Notes: a model not told the origin generated them from the letters alone. Positions 48,502 to 57,534 are shown, numbered from the stretch's first letter. The stretch is 64,000 nt of DNA from Falsihalocynthiibacter halioticoli (GCF_025802015.1 NZ_JAOYFC010000001.1:1178001-1242000); one strand, 5' to 3'. Program-made: numbers and translations.

Positions 48502-49779
48502 TCAGTTTTTCAGGATCGATTTACCTGCGTAAACGGCGCTTTCGCCGAGCACTTCTTCGATGCGGATCAGCTGGTTGTATTTCGCCAGACGGTCCGAACG
48601 AGAGAGCGAGCCTGTTTTGATTTGGCCGCAGTTTGTGGCGACGGCGAGGTCTGCGATTGTGGAGTCCTCTGTTTCGCCGGAGCGGTGGGACATCACGTTC
48701 GTCATGCGCGCGCGGTGGGCCATATCAACGGCCTTGAGCGTTTCGGAGAGTGTGCCGATCTGGTTCACTTTCACGAGCATGGAGTTGGCGGAGCCTTTCT
48801 CGATGCCCATCGCAAGGCGGGTGGGGTTGGTCACGAAGAGATCGTCGCCCACAAGCTGTACGGAATCGCCGAGTGTTTCGTTCAGCAGCTTCCAGCCGTC
48901 CCAGTCATCCTCGTCGCAGCCATCTTCGATCGAGATGATCGGATAGTCGTTGCAGAGTGCTGCGAGATAGGCGACGTTTTCTGCGGATGTGAGCGATTTA
49001 CCTTCGCCTTTCATCTCGTATTTGCCGTCCTTGTAGTACTCGGACGCGGCGCAATCGAGCGCGAGGTAGATATCCTGACCCGGAACATATCCAGCCTTTT
49101 CAATCGCTTTCAGCACGAAATCCAGCGCATCACGGGTAGAGGAGAGGTTTGGCGCAAAGCCGCCTTCATCGCCGATACCGGTGTTGTGGCCCGCAGCGGA
49201 GAGCTCTTTCTTGAGTGTGTGGAACACTTCGGCGCCCATGCGGATCGCTTCACGGATATTCGCGGCGGAAACCGGCATGATCATGAATTCTTGGATGTCG
49301 ATCGGGTTATCGGCGTGCTCGCCGCCGTTGATGATGTTCATCATCGGAACAGGCAGAACTTTTGCGGATGTACCACCGACATAGCGGAACAGCGGCTGGC
49401 CGGTTGCGTCGGCAGCAGCTTTGGCGACGGCGAGTGAAACGCCAAGGATTGCGTTCGCGCCAAGGCGGCCTTTGTTCGGGGTGCCGTCAAGCTCGATCAT
49501 CGCGGCGTCGATGGCTTCTTGCTCTGTTGCGTCCCAACCGACGAGGGCTTCGGCAATCTCGCCATTCACTGCGGCCACAGCGTTTTGTACGCCTTTGCCG
49601 AGGTAGCGGGATTTGTCTCCGTCGCGCATTTCAACGGCTTCGTATGCGCCGGTTGATGCGCCCGAAGGTACGGCAGCGCGGCCCATGGAGCCATCCTCTA
49701 GCGTCACATCGACTTCGACGGTCGGGTTGCCGCGGCTGTCGAGAATCTCGCGGGCGAAAATGTCGATGATTGTGGTCAT
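48502..49779 (-). CDS. eno: Enolase
   Basis: Interconverts 2-phosphoglycerate and phosphoenolpyruvate. The ATG at 49779 (MTTIIDIFAREILDSRGNPT) gives 425 residues. Motifs: PSGASTGAYEAVEMRDGDKS, the metal and catalytic parts INGGEHADNPIDIQEFMIMP, DEGGFAPN, EDGCDEDDWDGW, and VGDDLFVTNP plus LVKVNQIGTLSETL, SHRSGETEDSTIADLAVATN. Monocistronic. A CceR-like site lies 104 bp upstream. Identification certain. Confidence 0.98.
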   Translation of the reverse strand: MTTIIDIFAREILDSRGNPTVEVDVTLEDGSMGRAAVPSGASTGAYEAVEMRDGDKSRYLGKGVQNAVAAVNGEIAEALVGWDATEQEAIDAAMIELDGTPNKGRLGANAILGVSLAVAKAAADATGQPLFRYVGGTSAKVLPVPMMNIINGGEHADNPIDIQEFMIMPVSAANIREAIRMGAEVFHTLKKELSAAGHNTGIGDEGGFAPNLSSTRDALDFVLKAIEKAGYVPGQDIYLALDCAASEYYKDGKYEMKGEGKSLTSAENVAYLAALCNDYPIISIEDGCDEDDWDGWKLLNETLGDSVQLVGDDLFVTNPTRLAMGIEKGSANSMLVKVNQIGTLSETLKAVDMAHRARMTNVMSHRSGETEDSTIADLAVATNCGQIKTGSLSRSDRLAKYNQLIRIEEVLGESAVYAGKSILKN

Positions 49780-49882
49780 GTTGGTCGTCCTTTTGAACAA
49801 ATATCTAAGAGGGGCCGAGGGCCTTTTACGCAGGCGGTGCAGTAAGGTCAATCTCGGCGCCGTTGGCACAGCAAATAATAGC

Positions 49883-49896
49883 CGTTAGCGTTAACA
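49883..49896. promoter_or_regulatory. CceR-like site upstream of eno
   Basis: CGTTAGCGTTAACA, one mismatch (first T) to TGNTANCGNTANCA. It lies between eno and the fur-family gene, 104 bp upstream of the eno start. Confidence 0.45.
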
Positions 49897-49916
49897 GTAT
49901 TGCGACAGTCCGCAGC

Positions 49917-50330
49917 TCAAGGTTTGCGCAGCGGAACGCCATAGAGTTCGAGCCGATGGCCCTTGAGTTTGTAACCGAGTTTCTCGGCGATCTTTTCCTG
50001 AAGCGCCTCGATCTCCTCGTCGACGAATTCGATGACTTCGCCGGAGTTCATATCAATAAGGTGGTCGTGATGGTCACGGTCGGCGGTTTCGTAACGCGCG
50101 CGGCCATCGCCGAATTCGTGCTTAGCGAGGATACCCGACTCTTCAAACAGTTTCACGGTGCGATAGACCGTGGCAATCGAGATTTTAGGATCAAGCGCCA
50201 CAGCGCGGGCATAAAGCTCTTCTACGTCGGGGTGGTCTTCGGACTCTTCGAGCACGCCAGCAATTACACGGCGTTGGTCCGTTAGGCGCAGGCCCTGAGC
50301 TTCGCAGCGGGAAATAATGGTATCGCTCAT
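49917..50330 (-). CDS. Fur-family metal-dependent regulator
   Basis: A 137-residue Fur superfamily repressor. The DNA-binding half includes LTDQRRVIAGVLEESEDHPD and ISIATVYRTVKLFEESGILA. The metal-binding region HHDHLIDMNSGEVIEF carries the HHDH ligand motif. No extra CxxC structural zinc motif is present in the C terminus. In Rhodobacterales this class is the Fur/Mur regulator that often responds to manganese; iron versus manganese cannot be decided here. Located upstream of eno without operon link. Confidence 0.9.
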   Translation of the reverse strand: MSDTIISRCEAQGLRLTDQRRVIAGVLEESEDHPDVEELYARAVALDPKISIATVYRTVKLFEESGILAKHEFGDGRARYETADRDHHDHLIDMNSGEVIEFVDEEIEALQEKIAEKLGYKLKGHRLELYGVPLRKP

Positions 50331-50409
50331 CTGATCCTCGGATTTATTGCGCGTGTCTTACGGGATGTTGTTGATGGTTTCCAGTGATTTCCTATGGGTG
50401 AGGTGGCTG

Positions 50410-50949
50410 TTACGCGGAGGCAAGGGCAAGGATCGCCTCGACGCTGCGCAGGTTGCGGGCGGTGGTGGGCACACCGATCAAACGCTCCGCAGCGGCCATC
50501 AGCTTGGACCGGCCAATGCCAGATGGGGCAAGCAAATAGGCACAACGGTCGGTGAGTGCGAATTGCTCATCCTCTGCGCGCAAACTCTCGATCTTGGCGA
50601 GGTCAGGGGCGGGGGGCTCAGCAGCGAGGAAGAGGAAATGCAGGGTCTTCGGGTCCACATCCGTTGAGAAGGGGCAGGCGTCGATGGTGGATCGAAGCTC
50701 TGCTTCTGAGAGTATCAGGATCTCGGGCGTGAGTTCGAATTCCGTTTCGATCAGCGCGGCAAGTCGCGATTTTACATCTGTCGCGCTTTCTTCATGCGTG
50801 GAGAAAGTGAGGTTGCCGCTTTGGATATAGCTTTTCGGGTCGTGAAACCCGCCTTCGGCCATTGCAGCGCAAAGCGGTTTCATCGGCAGTTTGTTGTGCC
50901 CGCCAACATTGATGCCGCGTAAGAGAACGATCCACTTGTTAATGCTCAT
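50410..50949 (-). CDS. DUF1697 family protein
   Basis: A 179-residue soluble protein. The DUF1697 signature WIVLLRGINVGGHNKLPMKP is at residues 6-25, followed by SYIQSGNLTF, LSEAELRSTIDACPF and LAPSGIGRSKLMAAAERLIG. The family has no established function. It lies 80 bp upstream of the fur-family gene in the same orientation, perhaps weakly linked. Confidence 0.88.
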   Translation of the reverse strand: MSINKWIVLLRGINVGGHNKLPMKPLCAAMAEGGFHDPKSYIQSGNLTFSTHEESATDVKSRLAALIETEFELTPEILILSEAELRSTIDACPFSTDVDPKTLHFLFLAAEPPAPDLAKIESLRAEDEQFALTDRCAYLLAPSGIGRSKLMAAAERLIGVPTTARNLRSVEAILALASA

Positions 50950-51074
50950 GTTATGCCTGCTTTAAATAAGCCTCTGTCGAATACGAGTTTGTCTTGCTTA
51001 GCATAGGCCGCACGCTTTCGCGTGAAATTCTGTGAGCTGTATGTGCTGGAGGCAAATCGAGGCGCGAGAAACGC

Positions 51075-51239
51075 GTGAGCGAAGTCAAAATCACCGCTTC
51101 GGGGACTGCTTCAAAAACAGTCAAACGGCTTAGAAAGCGGCAAATCCTTCACAAGCCTGTGAGACTCCGCTTGCGCCGCACCGTCACGGGGCGCTTGCAA
51201 TTGTCATTCCTTTGGAGCGCGCGTAAACGCATGGTATGA
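51075..51239 (+). CDS. Possible small basic protein (54 aa)
   Basis: GTG-initiated frame of 55 codons starting MSEVKITASGTASKTVKRLR, very rich in Arg and Lys, ending in TGA that overlaps the ATG of the next gene as ATGA. No homologue is recognised. GGAGG occurs upstream but too far for a normal ribosome-binding site. The overlap is suggestive of coupling but could be chance, so confidence is low. Confidence 0.25.
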   Translation: MSEVKITASGTASKTVKRLRKRQILHKPVRLRLRRTVTGRLQLSFLWSARKRMV

Positions 51240-51562
51240 GCGTTCTTCGAAGTTGCCTGTTTGCGGTCCTTGCTGTGCTCCTCCTTCCTTGGGGGGCTTA
51301 TGGTGCAACGTATCCATCGGCGCCGCACGCTGCGGTATCGGAGTATGCGGATCCAATTCAGCCAACCGCTTTCGTTTCCGCCAAGAAGAAATGCCGTATC
51401 GCGACCCTACCTGGCTCGCCGTGTGGCCCGGACATCATGGTGCGAGAAATTTCGATGACATTCTCGACGCCAGAGCCCGTATATGGCGCGCATTTCAGGG
51501 ATGTTTGGCGTGGAGCGAGCCTCGCGCATGCTCCGCCGCGAGACCCTCCACGGTTTTCGTAA
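51236..51562 (+). CDS. Hypothetical small secreted protein
   Basis: A 108-residue product beginning with a good Sec signal peptide (MSVLRSCLFAVLAVLLLPWG, cleavage near AYGA). The mature part is short and has two Cys (KKCRIATLPGSPCGPD) that could pair. No domain is recognised. It precedes an L,D-transpeptidase lipoprotein gene by about 50 bp and may be co-transcribed, suggesting an envelope role. Confidence 0.55.
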   Translation: MSVLRSCLFAVLAVLLLPWGAYGATYPSAPHAAVSEYADPIQPTAFVSAKKKCRIATLPGSPCGPDIMVREISMTFSTPEPVYGAHFRDVWRGASLAHAPPRDPPRFS

Positions 51563-51613
51563 CCCGTACGGCGCAGCAGCGTCACTTCTGTAACGAAAAC
51601 ATGGACATACCCA

Positions 51614-52312
51614 GTGCTAACACGTCGAAAATTCATCGCCCTTGGCGCGGTGTCAGGCCTTGCTGCTTGTACCCAGCCAGAGGCAGCCATCACCACGCCG
51701 GTCGAACCCGTCGCGCCCGTGTATCCTCCGCTTCCCGAGTTTTATGGGGCCATAACGGATGAGCCGTTTCCGATACCGGCGGTTGAGGAGGGATCATTGG
51801 CGCCGGAGTATTGGCGTCAAGAAGTAGATAACCCTTGGGGCAAGCATCCGCGCGGAACCATTATTATCAATCCGGATGCAGCACAGCTTTATTTCATCGA
51901 ATCCGATGACCGCGCCATTCGCTATGGCGTGAGTGTCGGGGCGGCGGGATTTGATTGGCAGGGGAAGGCGAGGCTGCAGTTCTGGCGCGAGTGGCCGCGT
52001 TGGAATGTGCCCGAAGCGATGATCGAGCGACAACCGGAATACGAACCTTACTCGGTTGCAAATGGCGGTATGGACCCGGGGCCAGGAAATCCGCTCGGTG
52101 CGCGGGCTTTGTACTTGTTTCAAAATGGGGTTGATACGCTCTATCGCATACATGGAGATGCGGACCCGTGGGAGTTGGGAAAGGCCGTGTCTTCGGGCTG
52201 TATTCGCATGCTAAATCAGGACGTTATCGACCTTCAAGATCGCGCTGTTCATGGGGCGGACGTGATTGTATTACCCTCAATGAAGCCATCGGGTTTGACG
52301 GAGATTTACTGA
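51614..52312 (+). CDS. L,D-transpeptidase family lipoprotein
   Basis: A 232-residue YkuD-domain protein that probably forms 3-3 crosslinks in peptidoglycan or anchors proteins to it. It starts with GTG (MLTRRKFIALGAV); no in-frame ATG exists nearby. Twin-arginine plus lipobox (RRKFIALGAVSGLAAC) suggests a Tat-exported lipoprotein. The catalytic motif is intact: IHGDADPWELGKAVSSGCIR with nucleophile Cys. TIIINPDAAQLYFIE opens the YkuD domain. Confidence 0.9.
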   Translation: MLTRRKFIALGAVSGLAACTQPEAAITTPVEPVAPVYPPLPEFYGAITDEPFPIPAVEEGSLAPEYWRQEVDNPWGKHPRGTIIINPDAAQLYFIESDDRAIRYGVSVGAAGFDWQGKARLQFWREWPRWNVPEAMIERQPEYEPYSVANGGMDPGPGNPLGARALYLFQNGVDTLYRIHGDADPWELGKAVSSGCIRMLNQDVIDLQDRAVHGADVIVLPSMKPSGLTEIY

Positions 52313-52383
52313 TCTCGGAGAAGAGTAAAGTAAGCGTGCGGGGTTGTGCTTAGGGTTTCACATCACCGCCGTAAGCGTGCTGG

Positions 52384-53082
52384 CTAGACGTAGGGCGTCC
52401 GTTGTGGGCGGAGTGTGAATTCCGTGACACAGGTCGTGTTGGGGAGCGCGATCGCCGTCGAGATCATGTGTGATATGTCCTCAAGCTGAATCATCTTGGA
52501 GCGGTCTTTGCCTTTGTCGTTCACAGCTGGCGTATTGACAAATCCGGGATGAACCAGCGTAACACGCACCCCGTCCTCGCGGACCTCCTCAAACAGGGCT
52601 TTGGCAAATCCGACCTGCGCATGGCGCAGAGAACAGTGGATCGAGTGGTTTTTCCACCCAAGCCATGACGTCGGGCCGCATATATAAACAATCGCGCCCT
52701 CTGTGGCTTTGATCGAGGGTAGGACATGCGCCGTTATCCGGATTGTTGCACGCAGCACTTGATCAATAGAGTTGTCCCAATCTTCAAAGCGATCCGTCGA
52801 AACCAATCCATAGGAGAATTTCGCGGCGCAATGAACCAGTGCATCCAGCTTTCCGCTTTGAGTTGCCCATTCTGCAAGCGCGGCAACATCATCCATATCG
52901 CCCATCTCTGCGGTGAAATAGCTGCCGCTGCCCCCCGCGTCTTTAACCAGATCGAGCGTTTCTTTTAGGGCGTCTTCCCGTCGTCCGTGTGCGAGTATGT
53001 TCCAGCCTTCCGAGGCAAGTTTAATCGCGGTTCCGCGGCCAATTCCACTTGAAGCGCCAGTTATTAATGCTGTTTTAGTCAT
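52384..53082 (-). CDS. Short-chain dehydrogenase/reductase
   Basis: A 232-residue SDR. Start ATG at 53082 (MTKTALITGASSGIGRGTAI) has GGGAGGG 6 nt upstream; the adjacent ATG at 53085 is too close to it. Cofactor motif TGASSGIG is intact. The catalytic triad is atypical: the usual Ser region reads VYICGPTSWLGWKNHSIHCS and no YxxxK is present at the expected place (HCSLRHAQVGFAKALFEEVR), so the classical Tyr appears replaced by His/Cys. It may be a non-canonical or degenerate SDR. Substrate unknown. Confidence 0.8.
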   Translation of the reverse strand: MTKTALITGASSGIGRGTAIKLASEGWNILAHGRREDALKETLDLVKDAGGSGSYFTAEMGDMDDVAALAEWATQSGKLDALVHCAAKFSYGLVSTDRFEDWDNSIDQVLRATIRITAHVLPSIKATEGAIVYICGPTSWLGWKNHSIHCSLRHAQVGFAKALFEEVREDGVRVTLVHPGFVNTPAVNDKGKDRSKMIQLEDISHMISTAIALPNTTCVTEFTLRPQRTPYV

Positions 53083-53175
53083 CATGTACCCTCCCACTTC
53101 CAAGCCAAGAGAATAGCATAAATTGCGATACTTTTCGACGATGGAGGTCTGCAAACACGGTGCGAAGCAATCTCA

Positions 53176-53204
53176 TCAAAAAAGGGCGCCGTAGTGACGC
53201 CCTT
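53176..53204 (-). terminator. Terminator of the M20 peptidase gene
   Basis: AAGGGCG/CGCCCTT stem with a 9-nt loop and TTTTTT on the minus strand, 26 bp after the stop. Confidence 0.75.
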
Positions 53205-53229
53205 GATGGTAGGTTTTAGCGATGGCGCA

Positions 53230-54606
53230 TTAGGCCAGTTCGGCCAAAACGCGTGCCCAGCTCCGGATGCCTTTGTGGAAGCATTCCAGATCGTATTTCT
53301 CGTTCGGGGAGTGAAGCTGGTCGTCGTCCTTGCCGAAACCGATGAGCATCGCGTCCATATCGAGGATGGTTTTGAAATGCCCAGCAATCGGGATTGAGCC
53401 GCCGCAGCCAACGAATGCCGCAGGGCGGGGCCACTCATCAGATAGCGCTTTTTGCGCCGCTTTGAATGCCGGATTTGATGTTACCATTTCACCTGCAGGA
53501 GAGGCGCCGTGTGGTTTGAACGTCACCGTACAATCTTCGGGCAGGCGGCTTTCCACGAAAGTGCGGAAGTTTTCGCGGATGGCGAACGGGTCTTGGCCGC
53601 TTACAAGGCGGAAGCTAATCTTGGCGGTGGCTTGTGCGGGGAGCACAGTTTTAAACCCGTCGCCCGTATAGCCCGCCTCAATGCCGTTCACTTCGCAAGT
53701 CGGACGCGACCAGATCATTTCAAGTGGTGTGCGGTCTTGTTCCCCTGCGGGAACCGAGAGGCCAACTTCGCCAAGGAATTGCGAGGCATCAAAGCCGAGC
53801 GCGTCCCATTGCGCTTTGATGTCATCCGGAAGCTCGGCTACATCGTCATAGAAATGCGGCACCTGAATGCGGCCTGTTTCATCGTGCAGATCGGCAATGA
53901 TTTTGGCCAAAACGCGCGTCGGGTTGATTGAAATACCCCCATACATGCCGGAATGCAGGTCTTTGCTTGGGCCGTGGATGGTGATTTCCTCGCCCAGAAG
54001 GCCGCGCAGACGGGTGACAATCGCTGGGGTTTCTTCGCCAAACAGCCCAGTATCGCAAATGAGCGCGATATCGGTTTTCAGCTCGGCAGCGTTCTCTTGC
54101 ATGAAGGGCACAAGAGAAGGGGAGCCGCTTTCTTCTTCGCCTTCAAAAAAGAATGAGACTTTGACCGGCAGTTTTCCGTGAACCTTGAGCCACGCGCGGC
54201 AGGCTTCGACGAAGGTCATCAACTGGCCCTTGTCATCGGATGTGCCGCGTCCGCGTAGGACTTTGCCTTTTGGCGTGTCCTCAAGCGCGGGTTCAAACGG
54301 CGGGTTATCCCAGAGCTCGAGCGGATCAACCGGTTGCACGTCGTAGTGACCGTAAAACAGCACATGTGGCGCGTCATCTGGGCCTTCGCCATGGGCAACC
54401 ACCATCGGATGGCCGGGGGTTGGGCGCTTGCTGGCCTCAAATCCGAGGTCTGAAAGCTCTTTGACCAGCCAATCCGCGGCCTTATCGCAGTCTTCTTTAT
54501 AGGCCGGATCGGTGGAGATCGAAGGGATGCGCAGCAGGTCGAACAGCCGTTCGGTGGCTGTGTCGAGGTCTTGGTCAATCTGGTCTAGGACGGGCGCGAG
54601 TGTCAT
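53230..54606 (-). CDS. M20 family dipeptidase
   Basis: A 458-residue zinc metallopeptidase (ArgE/DapE/carnosinase group). Metal ligands appear in VLFYGHYDVQPVDPLELWDN (His, Asp), GRGTSDDKGQLMTFVEA (Asp), the catalytic Glu pair in FFEGEEESGSPSLVPF, and ALICDTGLFGE. C-terminal GGSIPIAGHFKTILDMDAML with LHSPNEKYDLECFHKGI. The dimerisation insert lies between. Cytoplasmic; likely hydrolyses dipeptides or acylated amino acids. Monocistronic. Confidence 0.92.
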   Translation of the reverse strand: MTLAPVLDQIDQDLDTATERLFDLLRIPSISTDPAYKEDCDKAADWLVKELSDLGFEASKRPTPGHPMVVAHGEGPDDAPHVLFYGHYDVQPVDPLELWDNPPFEPALEDTPKGKVLRGRGTSDDKGQLMTFVEACRAWLKVHGKLPVKVSFFFEGEEESGSPSLVPFMQENAAELKTDIALICDTGLFGEETPAIVTRLRGLLGEEITIHGPSKDLHSGMYGGISINPTRVLAKIIADLHDETGRIQVPHFYDDVAELPDDIKAQWDALGFDASQFLGEVGLSVPAGEQDRTPLEMIWSRPTCEVNGIEAGYTGDGFKTVLPAQATAKISFRLVSGQDPFAIRENFRTFVESRLPEDCTVTFKPHGASPAGEMVTSNPAFKAAQKALSDEWPRPAAFVGCGGSIPIAGHFKTILDMDAMLIGFGKDDDQLHSPNEKYDLECFHKGIRSWARVLAELA

Positions 54607-54815
54607 ATAATATCCGTGTGTTTTTGATGGTTTACCGCTGAAATCTACGCGCGTTTTCGAGCGTTGGATGGGCTGCGGTGTATGGTCTACGGTAGCTGTA
54701 CCGTATCATTGCCATAGGCAGGCGCAAGCCGACTTGCCGTAACGTTGCGCAAAAGGCCGGTTCCCGCTCGTGAAAAATTCGATATATAGCTCCGCGGCAG
54801 CGGAAATCACGCGCT

Positions 54816-54829
54816 TTGATTTAACTCAA
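54816..54829 (+). promoter_or_regulatory. FnrL-like box upstream of hemA
   Basis: TTGAT-TTAA-CTCAA matches TTGAT-N4-ATCAA with one mismatch. A possible -10 (TAAATA at 54852-54857) would place the box near -41.5, the class II activation position. FnrL control of hemA is established in R. sphaeroides. The remaining 379 bp between the M20 gene and hemA shows nothing else assigned. Confidence 0.6.
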
Positions 54830-54985
54830 AGTCAAAGCTAGAATGATTCCATAAATATCGCCTCAAGCAATTGATACAGGTCGCGTCATTTTGTAACGTA
54901 GCTTGTGAACAAGTTCTTCCGTAGGAAGAGCAGAAACCGAAGAATGCACACGCGCGTGTGTTCACTAGGCAGTTTGGAGAGCGCC

Positions 54986-56209
54986 TTGGACTATAAAGCA
55001 AAGATCGACCTCGCGTTGAACAATCTGCACGAAGAAGGGCGCTACCGCACATTCATCGACATTGAACGCAAGAACGGCGCGTTTCCGCATGCTGTCTGGA
55101 CCCGTCCGGATGGGCAGGAGCAGAATATTACCGTGTGGTGCGGCAATGATTACCTCGGCATGGGGCAGCATCCGGTTGTTCTTGAGGCGATGCATGAAGC
55201 GATTGACGCAACGGGCGCGGGCTCCGGCGGCACACGCAACATCTCTGGCACAACGGTGTACCACAAACGCCTTGAGGCCGAGCTTGCCGATCTTCACCAG
55301 AAAGAAGGCGCGCTCCTGTTCACCAGCGCCTATATCGCCAATGACGCGACGCTTTCGACGCTGCCAAAGCTCTTCCCTGGTCTGATTATCTATTCCGATG
55401 CGCTCAACCATGCGTCGATGATCGAGGGCGTGCGCCGCAACGGTGGCGCGAAACGGATTTTCCGTCACAATGACGTTGAACATCTGCGTGAGTTGCTTGA
55501 AGCGGATCCGTCTGATGCGCCGAAACTGATTGCGTTTGAATCGGTTTATTCGATGGACGGTGACTTTGGCCCGATCGAGCAAATCCTTGATCTTGCCGAT
55601 GAATTCAATGCGCTTACCTATATCGACGAAGTGCATGCCGTGGGTATGTATGGTCCACGCGGCGCCGGTGTTGCCGAGCGCGACGGGTTGATGGGCCGTA
55701 TCGACATCATCAACGGCACGCTTGCCAAAGCATACGGAGTCATGGGCGGGTATATCGCTGCGGACGCCAAGCTCTGTGACGCGATCCGCTCCTATGCACC
55801 CGGTTTCATCTTTACTACTTCGCTCGCACCGACGATTGCGGCGGGGGCGGCGGCCTCGGTTCGGCATCTGAAAACCGATCAGGCCCTGCGCGAGGCGCAC
55901 CAGACACAGGCGCGCATCCTCAAGACCCGCCTCAAGGGGCTTGGCCTGCCGATTATTGATCACGGCAGCCACATTGTTCCTGTGCACGTGGGCAACCCTG
56001 TGAAATGCAAGATGATCTCGGATCGTCTGCTGGAAGATCACGGGATCTATGTGCAGCCAATCAATTTCCCAACCGTTCCACGCGGCACAGAGCGGCTCCG
56101 CTTTACGCCGTCGCCCGTTCACGGACCGCGTGAAATGGATGCACTTGTGCATGGTTTGGACGATCTTTGGTCACATTGTGCGCTTAATCGTGCCGAACTC
56201 GCTGGTTAA
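54986..56209 (+). CDS. hemA: 5-aminolevulinate synthase
   Basis: PLP enzyme that condenses glycine with succinyl-CoA in the C4 pathway to tetrapyrroles. The ATG at 54905 would add 27 residues without homology; instead TTG at 54986, with GGAGAG 6 nt upstream, gives MDYKAKIDLALNNLHEEGRY and 407 residues, the exact length of R. sphaeroides HemA. Visible motifs: TVWCGNDYLGMGQHPVV, GAGSGGTRNISGTT, DEVHAVGMYGPRGAGVAERD, and the PLP Lys in NGTLAKAYGVMGGYI. An FnrL-like box lies about 160 bp upstream, suggesting oxygen control. Confidence 0.96.
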   Translation: MDYKAKIDLALNNLHEEGRYRTFIDIERKNGAFPHAVWTRPDGQEQNITVWCGNDYLGMGQHPVVLEAMHEAIDATGAGSGGTRNISGTTVYHKRLEAELADLHQKEGALLFTSAYIANDATLSTLPKLFPGLIIYSDALNHASMIEGVRRNGGAKRIFRHNDVEHLRELLEADPSDAPKLIAFESVYSMDGDFGPIEQILDLADEFNALTYIDEVHAVGMYGPRGAGVAERDGLMGRIDIINGTLAKAYGVMGGYIAADAKLCDAIRSYAPGFIFTTSLAPTIAAGAAASVRHLKTDQALREAHQTQARILKTRLKGLGLPIIDHGSHIVPVHVGNPVKCKMISDRLLEDHGIYVQPINFPTVPRGTERLRFTPSPVHGPREMDALVHGLDDLWSHCALNRAELAG

Positions 56210-56342
56210 CATCATCTTTGGTGCAGAATCGTTTGCACTATGTTAGAGTTGTCCTAAGAAGCTGGCTAAGTCAGGGTCACAGGCGAATCGACCCGATTTT
56301 GAACCAGCTATTGGGGGCAATAGTGAAACTCGGGGCAGTGCT

Positions 56343-57509
56343 ATGATTAGGCGCATTATATCTCCGCAACCAGTCGAGGACGAAGGACCGCAAGGTTTTG
56401 ACTCCTATGAAATTCGCTTGGGCGATATCATGCGGGGTGAGCGGGCGACCATGGGCAAAAGCCTATTGGATGTTCAGCGCGAGCTTAAAGTCAAAGCCAC
56501 CTACATTGCCGCCATCGAAAACGCCGATCCTCACGCCTTTGAAACTGCCGGTTTTATCGCTGGTTACGTTCGCTCTTATGCGCGCTATCTGGGCATGGAT
56601 CCAGATGAGACTTATCGCCAGTTTTGCACCGAATCCAACTTCGAGAATGTGCATGGCATGGCCGCTGGCAGCAAAGCCACTGCCAAACCAGAACGCAGCC
56701 GAAAAACAACCTCAGACAAGCGTGATCCGTTTATTGAGCCGAATGTAAGTTTCGTGCCGCGCGGTGAGGCGCTGTTGTCGAAGGTACAGCCAAGCGCGAT
56801 TGGCTCTGTTGCCGTATTGCTCGCTTTGATCGCGGGTGTCGGCTACGGCGGCTACACTGTTTTGCAACAAATCCAGCGCGTGCAATTTGCCCCAGTGGCC
56901 GACGCGAGCGGATTTGATGACCTCGCAACAAGCACAGAATTTGCGGCTGATGTCCTTCCACAAGAGACGGGGGGCATTTCGGCCGAGGCGCTGGATCGTC
57001 TCTATCGCCCCGAAGCTCTTGAAGTTCCCGTTCTCGTGGCGCGCGATGGACCGATTGCAACGATCGACCCTTTCGCCGGATACGAACGCCCGTCTACGCA
57101 AGTTGCAGAAGCCGTCGCCACATCCCTCGAAGAGCCGATGTCTGATGTGCAGGTTGTGGCCAGTGCCGCACCAGAGCTGAAAGTCTTTGCTGTGCGCCCT
57201 GCGTGGGTTCGGATCAGCGCTGCGGACGGCACTGTCATTTTCGAGAAAATTCTTGATGCCGGCGAAGAGTTCGTCGTGCCACAGACCGAAGAAGCTCCAA
57301 CTTTGCGGGCCGGTAATTCGGGCGCCGTCTATTTTGGCGTAAACGGTGAAACCTATGGCCCAGCTGGCGACCCAGGACAGGTTGTGTCCGAGGTGGCGCT
57401 GTCTGATGCGGCCCTGAGCGAAAGCTACACAGTCGCCGATCTCACCAAAGACACCGACCTTGCCGCTCATATGGCGGTCGTCGCGCAGGCGGATTTGCCC
57501 GAAGAATAG
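56343..57509 (+). CDS. RodZ-like helix-turn-helix cytoskeletal protein
   Basis: A 388-residue bitopic protein. A HTH_25 domain spans about residues 24-95 (LGDIMRGERATMGKSLLDVQ, KATYIAAIENADPHAFETAG, FIAGYVRSYARYLGMDPDET), followed by a charged linker, a membrane helix (SAIGSVAVLLALIAGVGYGG, about 150-170), a long variable periplasmic region and a C-terminal DUF4115-like domain (AWVRISAADGTVIFEKILDA). This is the RodZ layout, linking MreB to the envelope. It precedes RidA and ispG; rodZ-ispG linkage is common in Alphaproteobacteria. Confidence 0.85.
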   Translation: MIRRIISPQPVEDEGPQGFDSYEIRLGDIMRGERATMGKSLLDVQRELKVKATYIAAIENADPHAFETAGFIAGYVRSYARYLGMDPDETYRQFCTESNFENVHGMAAGSKATAKPERSRKTTSDKRDPFIEPNVSFVPRGEALLSKVQPSAIGSVAVLLALIAGVGYGGYTVLQQIQRVQFAPVADASGFDDLATSTEFAADVLPQETGGISAEALDRLYRPEALEVPVLVARDGPIATIDPFAGYERPSTQVAEAVATSLEEPMSDVQVVASAAPELKVFAVRPAWVRISAADGTVIFEKILDAGEEFVVPQTEEAPTLRAGNSGAVYFGVNGETYGPAGDPGQVVSEVALSDAALSESYTVADLTKDTDLAAHMAVVAQADLPEE

Positions 57510-57534
57510 ACGGCAAAAGTTAGCTATCTCTTGC

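Noticed and set aside
52330..52380. Direct repeat GTAAGCGTGC, two copies 41 bp apart
   Set aside because: Only 10 bp, no symmetry and no regulatory context between convergent genes; likely chance.
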